The notes under the pieces: generated by a model
Database searches by the model: none
Seen by the model: only the letters and a program-made list of their open reading frames with translations
What the model was told of the DNA's origin: nothing
Shown: positions 8,398 through 15,875 of the stretch, piece after piece
Layout of the letters: each line of letters starts with the position of its first letter
Position numbering within the stretch: the stretch's first letter is position 1
Source: Candidatus Hodarchaeota archaeon
Lineage (GTDB): Archaea > Asgardarchaeota > Heimdallarchaeia > Hodarchaeales > Hodarchaeaceae
NCBI GenBank assembly: GCA_016839785.1
Contig: JAEOTQ010000060.1
Location: forward strand, 1-35,709
Direction of reading: 5' to 3'
DNA: 35,709 nt
Made by a program: the position numbers and the translations under genes

Positions 8398-9381
8398 ATG
8401 GAGACTAAAATTTTGACTGAAATAATTAAATTAGATACGATCAAGAAGATTCTTGAGAATTTCGATCCAATCAGTATAATTGAAGAGGGATTCATCGCAT
8501 ATTCCAAGGGTAAGGTAGTAGTTCCTCCTGTGGGTGAAATGATATTTGATGATCCAGATAATCCTGGAGATTGTCATATAAAATACGGATATATCAAAAA
8601 CGATAACTTCTTTGTTGTAAAAATAGCTCAAGGGTTTTATAATAACCCAAAACTAGGATTACCATCAACAAACGGCCTTAATATATTGTTTAATCAAAAA
8701 AATGGATCTATAGAATGCATTTTATTGGATGAGGGTTATCTAACAGAAGTGAGAACTGCAAGTGCGGGAGCGATTGCTGCAAAGTATATGGCACCAAAGA
8801 ATGTGAAACGAATTGGTATCTTTGGGACTGGTATGCAGGGGAAAATGCAATTAGAATATCTAAAATCTGTTGTTAAATGCAGGAAAGCAATGATCTGGGG
8901 ACGAAGTGAAGCACAATTAAAGAAATATCAAGAATATATGGCCTCATCGGAATTCGAGATTGAGATTACACAAGATTCCACAGATATTACTGACACCTGC
9001 AATCTTATAGTAACGTGTACTCCCTCTAAAATTCCTTTAATCAAAGCAGACCAAGTTAAAAAGGGAACTCACATTACTGCAATGGGATCAGATACTTCAG
9101 AAAAACAAGAATTAGAGTCCAAGATTTTACAAATAGCTGATCGAGTAATTGTCGATAGTATCTCTCAAGCTGAAACCCGTGGGGAATGTTTTCATGCATT
9201 AAAGGATGGAAACATTGATCAAGCACAAATAATTGAACTAGGAAAAATAATAACGAACAAAGCTCTTCAACGAAAAAATGATGACGAGATTACGATTGTA
9301 GATCTTACAGGAGTTGCAGTTCAGGATATACAAATATCAAAAGCAGTGTACGAAGGTTTTTTATCCTTGAAAGAGAATTAA
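8398..9381 (+). CDS. Ornithine cyclodeaminase / mu-crystallin family oxidoreductase
   Basis: A 327-residue member of the OCD/mu-crystallin family. The typical signature DEGYLTEVRTASAGAIAAKY is at 111-130, followed by the nucleotide-binding strand and glycine loop IGIFGTGMQGKMQ (139-151). Known members include ornithine cyclodeaminase, alanine dehydrogenase, ketimine reductase, and SbnB, which works with a PLP enzyme to make 2,3-diaminopropionate. Sequence alone does not choose among these. Being flanked by two aminotransferases favours an imine or ketimine reduction, or an amino-acid dehydrogenase step; this is inference. An ATG with GGAG about 9 bases upstream supports the start. The stop is 15 bases before the second aminotransferase. 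Confidence 0.88.
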   Translation: METKILTEIIKLDTIKKILENFDPISIIEEGFIAYSKGKVVVPPVGEMIFDDPDNPGDCHIKYGYIKNDNFFVVKIAQGFYNNPKLGLPSTNGLNILFNQKNGSIECILLDEGYLTEVRTASAGAIAAKYMAPKNVKRIGIFGTGMQGKMQLEYLKSVVKCRKAMIWGRSEAQLKKYQEYMASSEFEIEITQDSTDITDTCNLIVTCTPSKIPLIKADQVKKGTHITAMGSDTSEKQELESKILQIADRVIVDSISQAETRGECFHALKDGNIDQAQIIELGKIITNKALQRKNDDEITIVDLTGVAVQDIQISKAVYEGFLSLKEN

Positions 9382-9396
9382 AAAGGAGTTCTTATT

Positions 9397-10512
9397 ATGA
9401 AAATTGAGACATTTGAATTAGAAAGAAGGCAATCTGTTTGGGAGAACCGTGTGGAATATAACTTAACAGAAAGTGGTGTTCATCCTTATAAATTAACAGA
9501 ACTTCTTAAACAAGAGGAAATAGATAAGCTCCTCTCATTGAGAATAGGTTACGGACAAACAAATGGATCAGATGAATTACGGGAAACAATCAGTCTCATT
9601 TATCCCAAGGCAGACCTTGATAATGTACTTGTTACCAATGGCTCATCTGAAGCCAACTTTGTTACAGTATGGAGTCTGTTAGAACCAGGCGATGAACTGA
9701 TCTTAATGCTTCCAAATTATATGCAAATCTGGGGAATTGCACGATCATTTGGCATAAAAGTAAGGCCTTTTCATTTAAAGGAAAATTTGGATTGGCAACC
9801 AGATATGGAAGAAATACGTTCATTAATATCTCCTAAAACTAAAATGATTGTTGTCTGTAATCCTAATAATCCAACTGGAGCGGTTCTAAGTGAAAATACT
9901 ATGAACCAGTTAGTTTCATTGGCTAAAGAATCCGATACCTGGCTATATGCAGACGAAGTATATCGAGGTGCGGAATTAGAAGGTGATGAAACACCCACTT
10001 TTTGGGGACGATATGATAAAACTATTATCGCATGTGGACTTTCTAAAGCGTATGCTCTTCCTGGGTTAAGAATTGGTTGGTTAGTTGGCTCTAAATCGTT
10101 TATTGAGAAAGCATGGTCATATCATGATTATACATCAATATCAACTGGATATTTGAGTAATTGGATAGCTAACAAAGCTCTACAACCTGAGATGCGATTA
10201 AAAATTTTAACACGGAATAGAGAGATGTTAAGGGAGAACTTAGGTATATTAATGGATTGGGTAAAGAAACAAGGAGACAAATTTACCTATATTCCTCCGA
10301 AAGCGGGAGGAATGGTGTTTTTACGTTACAATTTTCCTCTTAACTCTACAAAGCTTACCACAAAACTCCGTGAAGAAAAAAGCTGCTTTATTGTTGCGGG
10401 GGATTGTTTTGGAATGGATGGCTATATACGAATTGGAATCGGTTCTGAAAAGAATTATTTTCTTGCGGGTCTTGATTTACTAAGTGAAATGCTAGACGAG
10501 CTCTCCTTCTAA
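9397..10512 (+). CDS. Class I aminotransferase, capreomycidine-synthase-like subgroup
   Basis: A 371-residue PLP enzyme. Motifs seen: NGSSEANF (81-88) for cofactor phosphate, CNPNNPTGAV (154-163), ADEVYRG with D186, and GLSKAYALPGLRIGW with PLP lysine K217 and R225. The N-terminus, with YNLTESGVHP at 21-30, resembles proteins often labelled capreomycidine-synthase/VioD-like or simply aspartate-aminotransferase-like. Real capreomycidine synthase cyclises hydroxyarginine, and no partner hydroxylase is visible here, so that activity should not be assumed. AAGGAG is well placed 9-10 bases before the ATG. It ends the four-gene run and converges on the FMN hydroxyacid dehydrogenase gene 36 bases away. 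Confidence 0.88.
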   Translation: MKIETFELERRQSVWENRVEYNLTESGVHPYKLTELLKQEEIDKLLSLRIGYGQTNGSDELRETISLIYPKADLDNVLVTNGSSEANFVTVWSLLEPGDELILMLPNYMQIWGIARSFGIKVRPFHLKENLDWQPDMEEIRSLISPKTKMIVVCNPNNPTGAVLSENTMNQLVSLAKESDTWLYADEVYRGAELEGDETPTFWGRYDKTIIACGLSKAYALPGLRIGWLVGSKSFIEKAWSYHDYTSISTGYLSNWIANKALQPEMRLKILTRNREMLRENLGILMDWVKKQGDKFTYIPPKAGGMVFLRYNFPLNSTKLTTKLREEKSCFIVAGDCFGMDGYIRIGIGSEKNYFLAGLDLLSEMLDELSF

Positions 10513-10548
10513 TGAAGAATTAGGAAGACAGGATTAAATGGTGAAAAC

Positions 10549-11640
10549 TTAACCCTCACCTAGAATATCTCTGGAAATTTTAGTTAAGGAGACACATCCC
10601 GTCATTAGCATGGCTTTTGCAAGAGTTTTCTGTAGAAAATCCATTTGGAGAAAAACACCTTCACTTCCTCCACCTACAGCGGCTCTAACAATATCTCGAC
10701 CTATTAAGACTGCATCAGCACCAAGAGCAAGCATTTTTAATACATCATAACCTGTTCTAACCCCTCCATCAACGACTATCATCACCCCCATACCTTCAAG
10801 AGCATCTACAATCTCTGGTAATACGTCAGCAGTTCCAGGTGTATGATCCAGCACACGCCCTCCGTGATTTGAGACAACAATAGCTTTAGCTCCAGCATCA
10901 ACGGCATCAACAGCATCTTCAACACACATTACCCCCTTAATAATAACTGGTAATGATGTTGAATTCACAAGATCAGTGATTTCATCTGGAGTTTTCCTGA
11001 ATACTGGTTTATTATTTGTACGCATCGCATAGCTTCCCGCTCCATCTGTATCAACTCCAACTGCTGTTGCACCACTTTGTTCTGCCTTCTTAAAGAATTT
11101 TTTTATAACCGCTTGATCTCGGGGTTTAACAATCTTCACCCCGCCAGCTTTTCCTTCTGCAATGGCATCAAGGCCATATGAATCTTGCAAAGAATAAGTA
11201 TATGTATCTCCACGCCATCCAATTGTTCCTGCATCTCGACAACCGTTGATTACTGCACGACAAAACTCCCTTTCGGTGATAACAGAGTCCCCCCCGAACG
11301 AGTTTACGCCAGAGACCGAAGCAGACATTATCGGCATAGATATATCCTTCCCAAAGAAATTAAATCGTGTATCTGGTTCTGAAAGGGCAATGTGGTCACT
11401 ATCTATGAGCTTCATTTTGAGGGTGAGTTTACGTAGTGCCAACCAATTATTATGGAAAGACGCCCCACTTCCAATTCCACCAAACCCTAAACGTCGCCCA
11501 TAATGCTGGCCTTGGCAAAATCGCGTTGGTCCACCATCACAATCCTTATACACCATACAAAATTGAGCTGCTTTTAGTTTTTCTCGTGCTTTATTACGAA
11601 CATCTTCCAATGTCATTTGTTTTGTCATTATCTTCATCAC
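10549..11640 (-). CDS. FMN-dependent alpha-hydroxy-acid dehydrogenase/oxidase
   Basis: A 363-residue TIM-barrel flavoenzyme of the glycolate oxidase/lactate dehydrogenase group (COG1304), oxidising a 2-hydroxy acid to a 2-oxo acid with FMN. Visible active-site elements are K235 in VIIKGV, the catalytic H259 with the substrate arginine R262 in SNHGGR, and the phosphate site DGGVR (291-295) with IGRD (313-316). The N-terminal 50 residues are cysteine-rich (C28, C34, C42), as in anaerobe relatives that carry a C-x-x-C-D-G type leader; a metal site there is possible but unproven. Several in-frame ATGs crowd the start (codons 1, 2, 5, 9), so the exact N-terminus is uncertain. It lies 29 bases after korB and would feed it 2-oxo acids. 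Confidence 0.88.
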   Translation of the reverse strand: MMKIMTKQMTLEDVRNKAREKLKAAQFCMVYKDCDGGPTRFCQGQHYGRRLGFGGIGSGASFHNNWLALRKLTLKMKLIDSDHIALSEPDTRFNFFGKDISMPIMSASVSGVNSFGGDSVITEREFCRAVINGCRDAGTIGWRGDTYTYSLQDSYGLDAIAEGKAGGVKIVKPRDQAVIKKFFKKAEQSGATAVGVDTDGAGSYAMRTNNKPVFRKTPDEITDLVNSTSLPVIIKGVMCVEDAVDAVDAGAKAIVVSNHGGRVLDHTPGTADVLPEIVDALEGMGVMIVVDGGVRTGYDVLKMLALGADAVLIGRDIVRAAVGGGSEGVFLQMDFLQKTLAKAMLMTGCVSLTKISRDILGEG

Positions 11641-11669
11641 GGAGTTATGTTATGTTTAATTGTGTCCTA

Positions 11670-12458
11670 TTAGCGATATGAATCGATCAATGCTGTTAAT
11701 TTTTCAATAGATACGTCACGTTGCCACAATGGACGGGTATCATTTTTGTAAATTTGGATGTTATCTTCGTAAGTAGGTCGTTCATTGATATAAAATATTC
11801 CAAGGGGTAATTTTTGTCGTTCTAACGCTCTTCCGACCGCTTCTTTTTGATCGAAAGGTGAATAATCATCTTCGAGATAGTAAGTATTCTCCCGATACCA
11901 TTTGTATGTGTTTATTCTGTTGAAACTTACACATGGACTGAATAAATCAATAAAAGCATAACCTTTATGGGCTATTGCTTTCTTTAGTATATTTTTAGTT
12001 TCTTCTGCATGCCCCACAAATCCTCTAGCCACAAACGAAGCATTTTGTGCAATTGCAACTGCGATGGGATTGAAAGGAGTATTATAGACTCCAAGGGTTT
12101 GCACCCCAGTTTTGACACCGATTTCACTGGTTGGTGAGGCTTGTCCTTTAGTTAATCCGTAAACTCCATTATCATGAACAATATTGACTATGGATGGATT
12201 ATACCTAATTGTATGGAGAAAATGGTTACCTCCCTCACTGAAAGTACATCCGTCTCCCGAAATAGCAAATACAGATAATTCTGGATTTGATGCTTTGATT
12301 GCTAAAGCATTTGAGAGATAACGACCGTGTAATCCATTGATCATATTCCCTTCAATGAAATGACTAAATTTTCCTGCTTGGCCAATTCCGGTGACTATAA
12401 CAGCAATATTGCACCAAATATTGCTGTTATAGTCACCGGAATTTTCCTGCTTGGCCAA
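11670..12458 (-). CDS. korB: 2-oxoacid:ferredoxin oxidoreductase beta subunit, main part (frame disrupted near 5' end)
   Basis: This reading frame holds residues from about the 55th on of a KorB/PorB-type beta subunit, which binds thiamine diphosphate and an Fe-S cluster and works with the alpha subunit to turn 2-oxo acids and CoA into acyl-CoA, CO2 and reduced ferredoxin. Seen here are AISGDGCTFSEGGNHFLH (TPP/Mg motif) and DNGVYGLTKGQASPTS. The first 16 residues of this frame are spurious, arising from a fold-back insertion. The true N-terminus with the CPGCG cysteines is in another frame at 12433-12600. Removing 73 bases (12367-12439) restores one 285-residue protein from 11670 to 12600, the normal family length. 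So the gene is either really frameshifted or, more likely, mis-assembled. Alpha lies 2 bases upstream. Confidence 0.88.
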   Translation of the reverse strand: MAKQENSGDYNSNIWCNIAVIVTGIGQAGKFSHFIEGNMINGLHGRYLSNALAIKASNPELSVFAISGDGCTFSEGGNHFLHTIRYNPSIVNIVHDNGVYGLTKGQASPTSEIGVKTGVQTLGVYNTPFNPIAVAIAQNASFVARGFVGHAEETKNILKKAIAHKGYAFIDLFSPCVSFNRINTYKWYRENTYYLEDDYSPFDQKEAVGRALERQKLPLGIFYINERPTYEDNIQIYKNDTRPLWQRDVSIEKLTALIDSYR

Positions 12459-12495
12459 TTCCGGTGACTATAACAGCAATATTTGGTGCAATATT
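12367..12495. repeat. Fold-back (direct plus inverted) duplication inside korB
   Basis: A 44-bp segment at 12367-12410 recurs identically at 12440-12483, 73 bp away. Between them lies an inverted copy: 12417-12443 is the exact complement of 12384-12410 (27 bp), and 12405-12443 is the exact complement of 12457-12495 (39 bp). The ends of the inversion fall on short self-complementary words (AATATT-TGGTGC-AATATT at 12478-12495, and AATT), which is the signature of polymerase template switching. Deleting 12367-12439 restores the korB frame perfectly. It may be a true mutation or an amplification/assembly chimera. Confidence 0.95.
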
Positions 12496-12600
12496 TAGGT
12501 TAGCTAGCGTTTCCTTTAGGATTTTTAAGGCAGGATAGTTACCACACCCTGGGCACCAGTGTACTTCTACGTCTTTATCATATTCTGAAGCATTTACCAT
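12433..12600 (-). pseudogene. korB: 5' fragment of the korB beta subunit
   Basis: The severed N-terminus of the beta subunit, 55 codons ending in a premature TGA at 12433-12435. It reads MVNASEYDKDVEVHWCPGCG and continues through GNYPALKILKE to VTGIGQAGK, after which the frame runs into the inverted insertion. CPGCG supplies the Fe-S cluster ligands of this subunit family. The ATG at 12600 has a clear AAAGGAG about 9 bases upstream and starts 2 bases after the alpha-subunit stop, confirming that this, not the TTG at 12458, is the genuine start. Confidence 0.85.
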
Positions 12601-12602
12601 AA

Positions 12603-14330
12603 TTATAACTCCTTTTCTAACTTACTCACCAATTCTTCGATTGAAAAAGGATAACCTGTATATTTGAGGATTTTACTGGTCATTTTGACCCCAAATTCGA
12701 GATATAATTGCTGTGCAAATTGTCCCGTTGCATTATTTTCAATCATAATGATCTTTTTTGCATTTTCCAAGTAATTGAACGTAGATTCATGAATCGGATA
12801 AACCTGGGAGAAATGCAGATATACCATAGAATAGCCTTTTTTGCCTAATTCGGTAACAGCATCCTTTACATTGTGAAAAGTACTTCCCCAACTGATTACC
12901 ACAATTTTACTATTGCCATCACCTAGGATACTTGGTTTGATTGCTATTTTCTTTAATAGTTCTAATTTTTTAAATCCTTTATCAACCATCTTTCTTCTTA
13001 CAATAGGATCCTCAGTAATTTGTGAATCTTGTGTATGAGTATGGCTATCAACTCGAATAAATCCTGTTCCTCGCCCAGGAATACCCCTCGGAGATATTCC
13101 ATCTTCAGAAAACTCGTACCTTTTGTAACCTGATTTGGTTTCAATAATATGTTTCTCGACTTTTGTATCTTTATGATCCAATGATGGGATGTTGTAACTA
13201 GTATTAATGAAATAATGATCTGTTAGTATGATAACGGGTACCTGATATTCAGCGGCAATGTTGAATGCATGTTGTGTAACAGAAAAAGCTTCTTTCAAGG
13301 TGCCTGGAGCGTAAATAACTCTAGGAAAATCACCATGCCCTGAATAGAGTACAAGTTCTAAATCACCCTGTTCTGTTCGTGTTGGCATTCCAGTTGCAGG
13401 TCCAGGACGCTGTCCAAGATGTATTACCAAAGGCATCTCTGTCACTCCCGCAAGAGATAAACCCTCGGTCATTAAAGCAAAACCACCACCTGAAGTGGTT
13501 ACTAATGCTCTTGCCCCTGCATACCATGCTCCAAAAGCCTTGTTTACTGCACTGATTTCATCTTCCGTTTGATCAGAAACAATTCCAAATTCTAAGCGAT
13601 TTCGTGCTAGGAAGGCACCAACACCTGTACTTGGGGCCATTGGATAGAATAATACATAATTACAACCACCTGCAATTGCACCTAATGCTACCGCATCCCG
13701 ACCTGATAGGAACAATTCTGAACCTACAGAAGGTTGATTAGTGAGACTAGGTATAGGTGGTAACTTATTACTTGCCATTATTTCATCTGCAAGATCACAA
13801 CCTCGTTTTACTGCCTCAATATTATTATTAACAATCTTCTCTCCCTTCGATTGAAACTTGTTAGCCATTAACTCTACAATCAGTGCACGATCTGTTCGCA
13901 ATATTCCAGCGAGAACACCAACAGCAACACTGTTGGAGTATACGCGATGTCCAATTTCTTCAGCGATTGCTTCGTAGTTAACGTCTACCATAATACAGGA
14001 TTGAGCATCAGGATTTTTCTCAAACAGCTGTTTATCTCCGAGAATACAACTAGTAGGTGATAATCGATTTTTAACATGAGATACAGCCTCTTTAGTAAAG
14101 GGTACAAGAATATCAATTTTTTCACAATACGATTGGACTCTATTTGCAGATACACGGATAGTTGTGGAATTAGTGCCTCCTCGAACTCGAGACATGAATT
14201 CTTGTGTCGAGAAAACGTGCAAACCAGATTTTTTTAACGCGGTGGTAAGGAGTGTTTCAACTGTTGCAATACCTTGTCCCGCAGCACCGCACAGAACAAT
14301 TGAAATTGAATCATTGAATTCAATCGTCAT
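12603..14330 (-). CDS. korA: 2-oxoacid:ferredoxin oxidoreductase, fused gamma-alpha subunit
   Basis: A 575-residue subunit of the two-subunit archaeal-type 2-oxoacid:ferredoxin oxidoreductase. Residues about 10-185 are the gamma domain (CGAAGQGIATVE, then EFMSRVRGGTNSTTIRVS). Residues about 205-575 are the alpha (pyrimidine-binding) domain, with FYPMAPSTGVGAFLA, SDQTEDEISAVNKAFGA and TTSGGGFALMTEG. The C-terminal region includes the transketolase-C-like fold. The order gamma-alpha in one chain is normal for this class. Substrate range (2-oxoglutarate, pyruvate, branched 2-oxo acids) cannot be fixed from sequence; the neighbours (acetolactate synthase, hydroxyacid dehydrogenase) suggest general 2-oxo acids. 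The stop is 2 bases from the korB start. A 147-base gap upstream with an inverted repeat suggests its own promoter. Confidence 0.93.
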   Translation of the reverse strand: MTIEFNDSISIVLCGAAGQGIATVETLLTTALKKSGLHVFSTQEFMSRVRGGTNSTTIRVSANRVQSYCEKIDILVPFTKEAVSHVKNRLSPTSCILGDKQLFEKNPDAQSCIMVDVNYEAIAEEIGHRVYSNSVAVGVLAGILRTDRALIVELMANKFQSKGEKIVNNNIEAVKRGCDLADEIMASNKLPPIPSLTNQPSVGSELFLSGRDAVALGAIAGGCNYVLFYPMAPSTGVGAFLARNRLEFGIVSDQTEDEISAVNKAFGAWYAGARALVTTSGGGFALMTEGLSLAGVTEMPLVIHLGQRPGPATGMPTRTEQGDLELVLYSGHGDFPRVIYAPGTLKEAFSVTQHAFNIAAEYQVPVIILTDHYFINTSYNIPSLDHKDTKVEKHIIETKSGYKRYEFSEDGISPRGIPGRGTGFIRVDSHTHTQDSQITEDPIVRRKMVDKGFKKLELLKKIAIKPSILGDGNSKIVVISWGSTFHNVKDAVTELGKKGYSMVYLHFSQVYPIHESTFNYLENAKKIIMIENNATGQFAQQLYLEFGVKMTSKILKYTGYPFSIEELVSKLEKEL

Positions 14331-14402
14331 TTTCTATTACTCACATCCTCAGAAGTCCACTTCCAGTCGAAAAAAAAATGACTGGTTGGAGGTAAGGCTA
14401 GT

Positions 14403-14423
14403 AATAGTCAACTTGCGACTATT
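14403..14423 (-). promoter_or_regulatory. Inverted repeat upstream of korA
   Basis: AATAGTC (14403-14409) and GACTATT (14417-14423) are perfect complements around a 7-base spacer. They sit in the gap between the aldehyde dehydrogenase and korA, just downstream (minus strand) of a TATA-like CAAATAAAATA. That position between TATA box and likely transcription start is typical of a repressor site. A transcript-end hairpin for the aldehyde dehydrogenase gene is the alternative, but no T-run follows on that strand. Confidence 0.35.
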
Positions 14424-14477
14424 TTATTTGTCTAACTACATTGTTCGAGAAAAAACAAAGCAAAAAGGAAATGAATT

Positions 14478-15845
14478 TCAACGAATGTAAACTGTCTTGA
14501 CATTGGTAAATTCTCGTATTCCATAGTAGGATAATTCTCTTCCGTAACCTGACTCTTTTATGCCCCCAAAAGGCAATCGTGGATCGGAACGTACATATGC
14601 ATTAACAAAACAAGCACCTGCCTCTAATTCTTCAGTAGCAATTCGTTCCCCTTTTTTTGAATCACTAGTGAATACTGCAGCTCCTAATCCAAATACTGAA
14701 TCATTAGCTACCCGAATTGCTTCAACCTCATTCTTTACAGGGATAATTGCTGCAACAGGTCCGAATAGCTCCTCATCATATGCAGGCATTTCTTTCTTGA
14801 CATCACTTAAAACTGTTGGAGGATAAAATGCTCCTTTATTATCAGGAACCTCTGCACCCAATAAAAGACGTGCTCCTTTTGCAATACTATCTTGAACCTG
14901 CTTATGGAGCTCATCACGCAGATCATGTCGTGCTTGTGGACCTACAGATACATCTTCCCGTAATGGATCTCCCATCTTCCGGTTCTTCATATTATAAACG
15001 TATAATTCTTCAAACTTCTTCAGTTGTGATTCTACAACAATAAATCTTTTTGCTGCGATGCAACTTTGACCAGAATTGATCATCCGACTTGATACACACG
15101 TCAGAACGGTTTCTTCAATATTTGCATCTTCAAGAATAACATAGGGATCACTACCTCCTAACTCCAACAAAGTACGTTTTAACATCTTTCCTGCTTGTGC
15201 AGCAACAGCTCTTCCTGCATATCCACTACCAGTCAATGTAACTGCTTTAACAATTGGATTTTCAATAATCGCGTTAACTTCGCGGCTTCCCACTAGAAGG
15301 GTTCGGAAAATATTCTTCGGAAACCCTGCTTTATGGAATACTCCTTCTATAGCCAGAGCACTTCCTGGAACATTACTAGCATGTTTCAATACGCCCCCGT
15401 TTCCCGCCATTAATGTAGGGGCAACAAATCTAATAACTTGCCAGAAAGGAAAGTTCCAAGGCATAACAGCCAGAATTACTCCGAGAGGTTGATATGAGAT
15501 GTAACTTTTTGAGGCATCAGTTTCGATTATTTCTGGTTTTAATTGGTTTTCTGCCTCTTCTGCATAATATTCACAAACCCATGCACATTTTTCAACTTCT
15601 GCCCTTCCATCAACAATTGGTTTCCCCATTTCTTGGGCCATAAGCGTTGCATACTCATTCTTGTTTTTACGAAGAACTTCTGCCGCCTTGTGCATTAACT
15701 TCCTTCTATGCGCAAATGAAGTCTTTTTCCAGTCTAAATATTCTTTTTGAACATTTTCAAGGATTTCTTTTACTTCTCTTGAAGTCATTTCTGGATATTC
15801 ATTAATTACTTCATTAGTTAACGGATTAATTACTTTAAGTGTCAT
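14478..15845 (-). CDS. NAD(P)-dependent aldehyde dehydrogenase, succinate-semialdehyde-dehydrogenase-like
   Basis: A 455-residue aldehyde dehydrogenase of the short Sad/YneI-like type. The N-terminal INPLTNEVINEYPEMT, MPWNFPFWQVIRF, LELGGSDPYVILEDA (general-base glutamate) and NSGQSCIAAKRF (nucleophilic cysteine) are all present, as is the C-terminal LPFGGIKESGYGREL. Family members oxidise succinate semialdehyde and related aldehydes to acids. Located 30 bases after the AlsS-like gene, it may act on an aldehyde formed by a TPP-dependent decarboxylation, but this coupling is inference. The start ATG at 15845 is preceded by GGAAAGGAAT-like purines. The substrate label should be treated as family-level only. 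Confidence 0.9.
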   Translation of the reverse strand: MTLKVINPLTNEVINEYPEMTSREVKEILENVQKEYLDWKKTSFAHRRKLMHKAAEVLRKNKNEYATLMAQEMGKPIVDGRAEVEKCAWVCEYYAEEAENQLKPEIIETDASKSYISYQPLGVILAVMPWNFPFWQVIRFVAPTLMAGNGGVLKHASNVPGSALAIEGVFHKAGFPKNIFRTLLVGSREVNAIIENPIVKAVTLTGSGYAGRAVAAQAGKMLKRTLLELGGSDPYVILEDANIEETVLTCVSSRMINSGQSCIAAKRFIVVESQLKKFEELYVYNMKNRKMGDPLREDVSVGPQARHDLRDELHKQVQDSIAKGARLLLGAEVPDNKGAFYPPTVLSDVKKEMPAYDEELFGPVAAIIPVKNEVEAIRVANDSVFGLGAAVFTSDSKKGERIATEELEAGACFVNAYVRSDPRLPFGGIKESGYGRELSYYGIREFTNVKTVYIR

Positions 15846-15875
15846 TTTTATTCCTTTCCTATCGCTCTTTTAGTC

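Noticed and set aside
10509..10523. Hairpin CTAAT/ATTAG at the end of the second aminotransferase gene
   Set aside because: Only 5-bp A/T-rich arms and no T-run; not better than chance.
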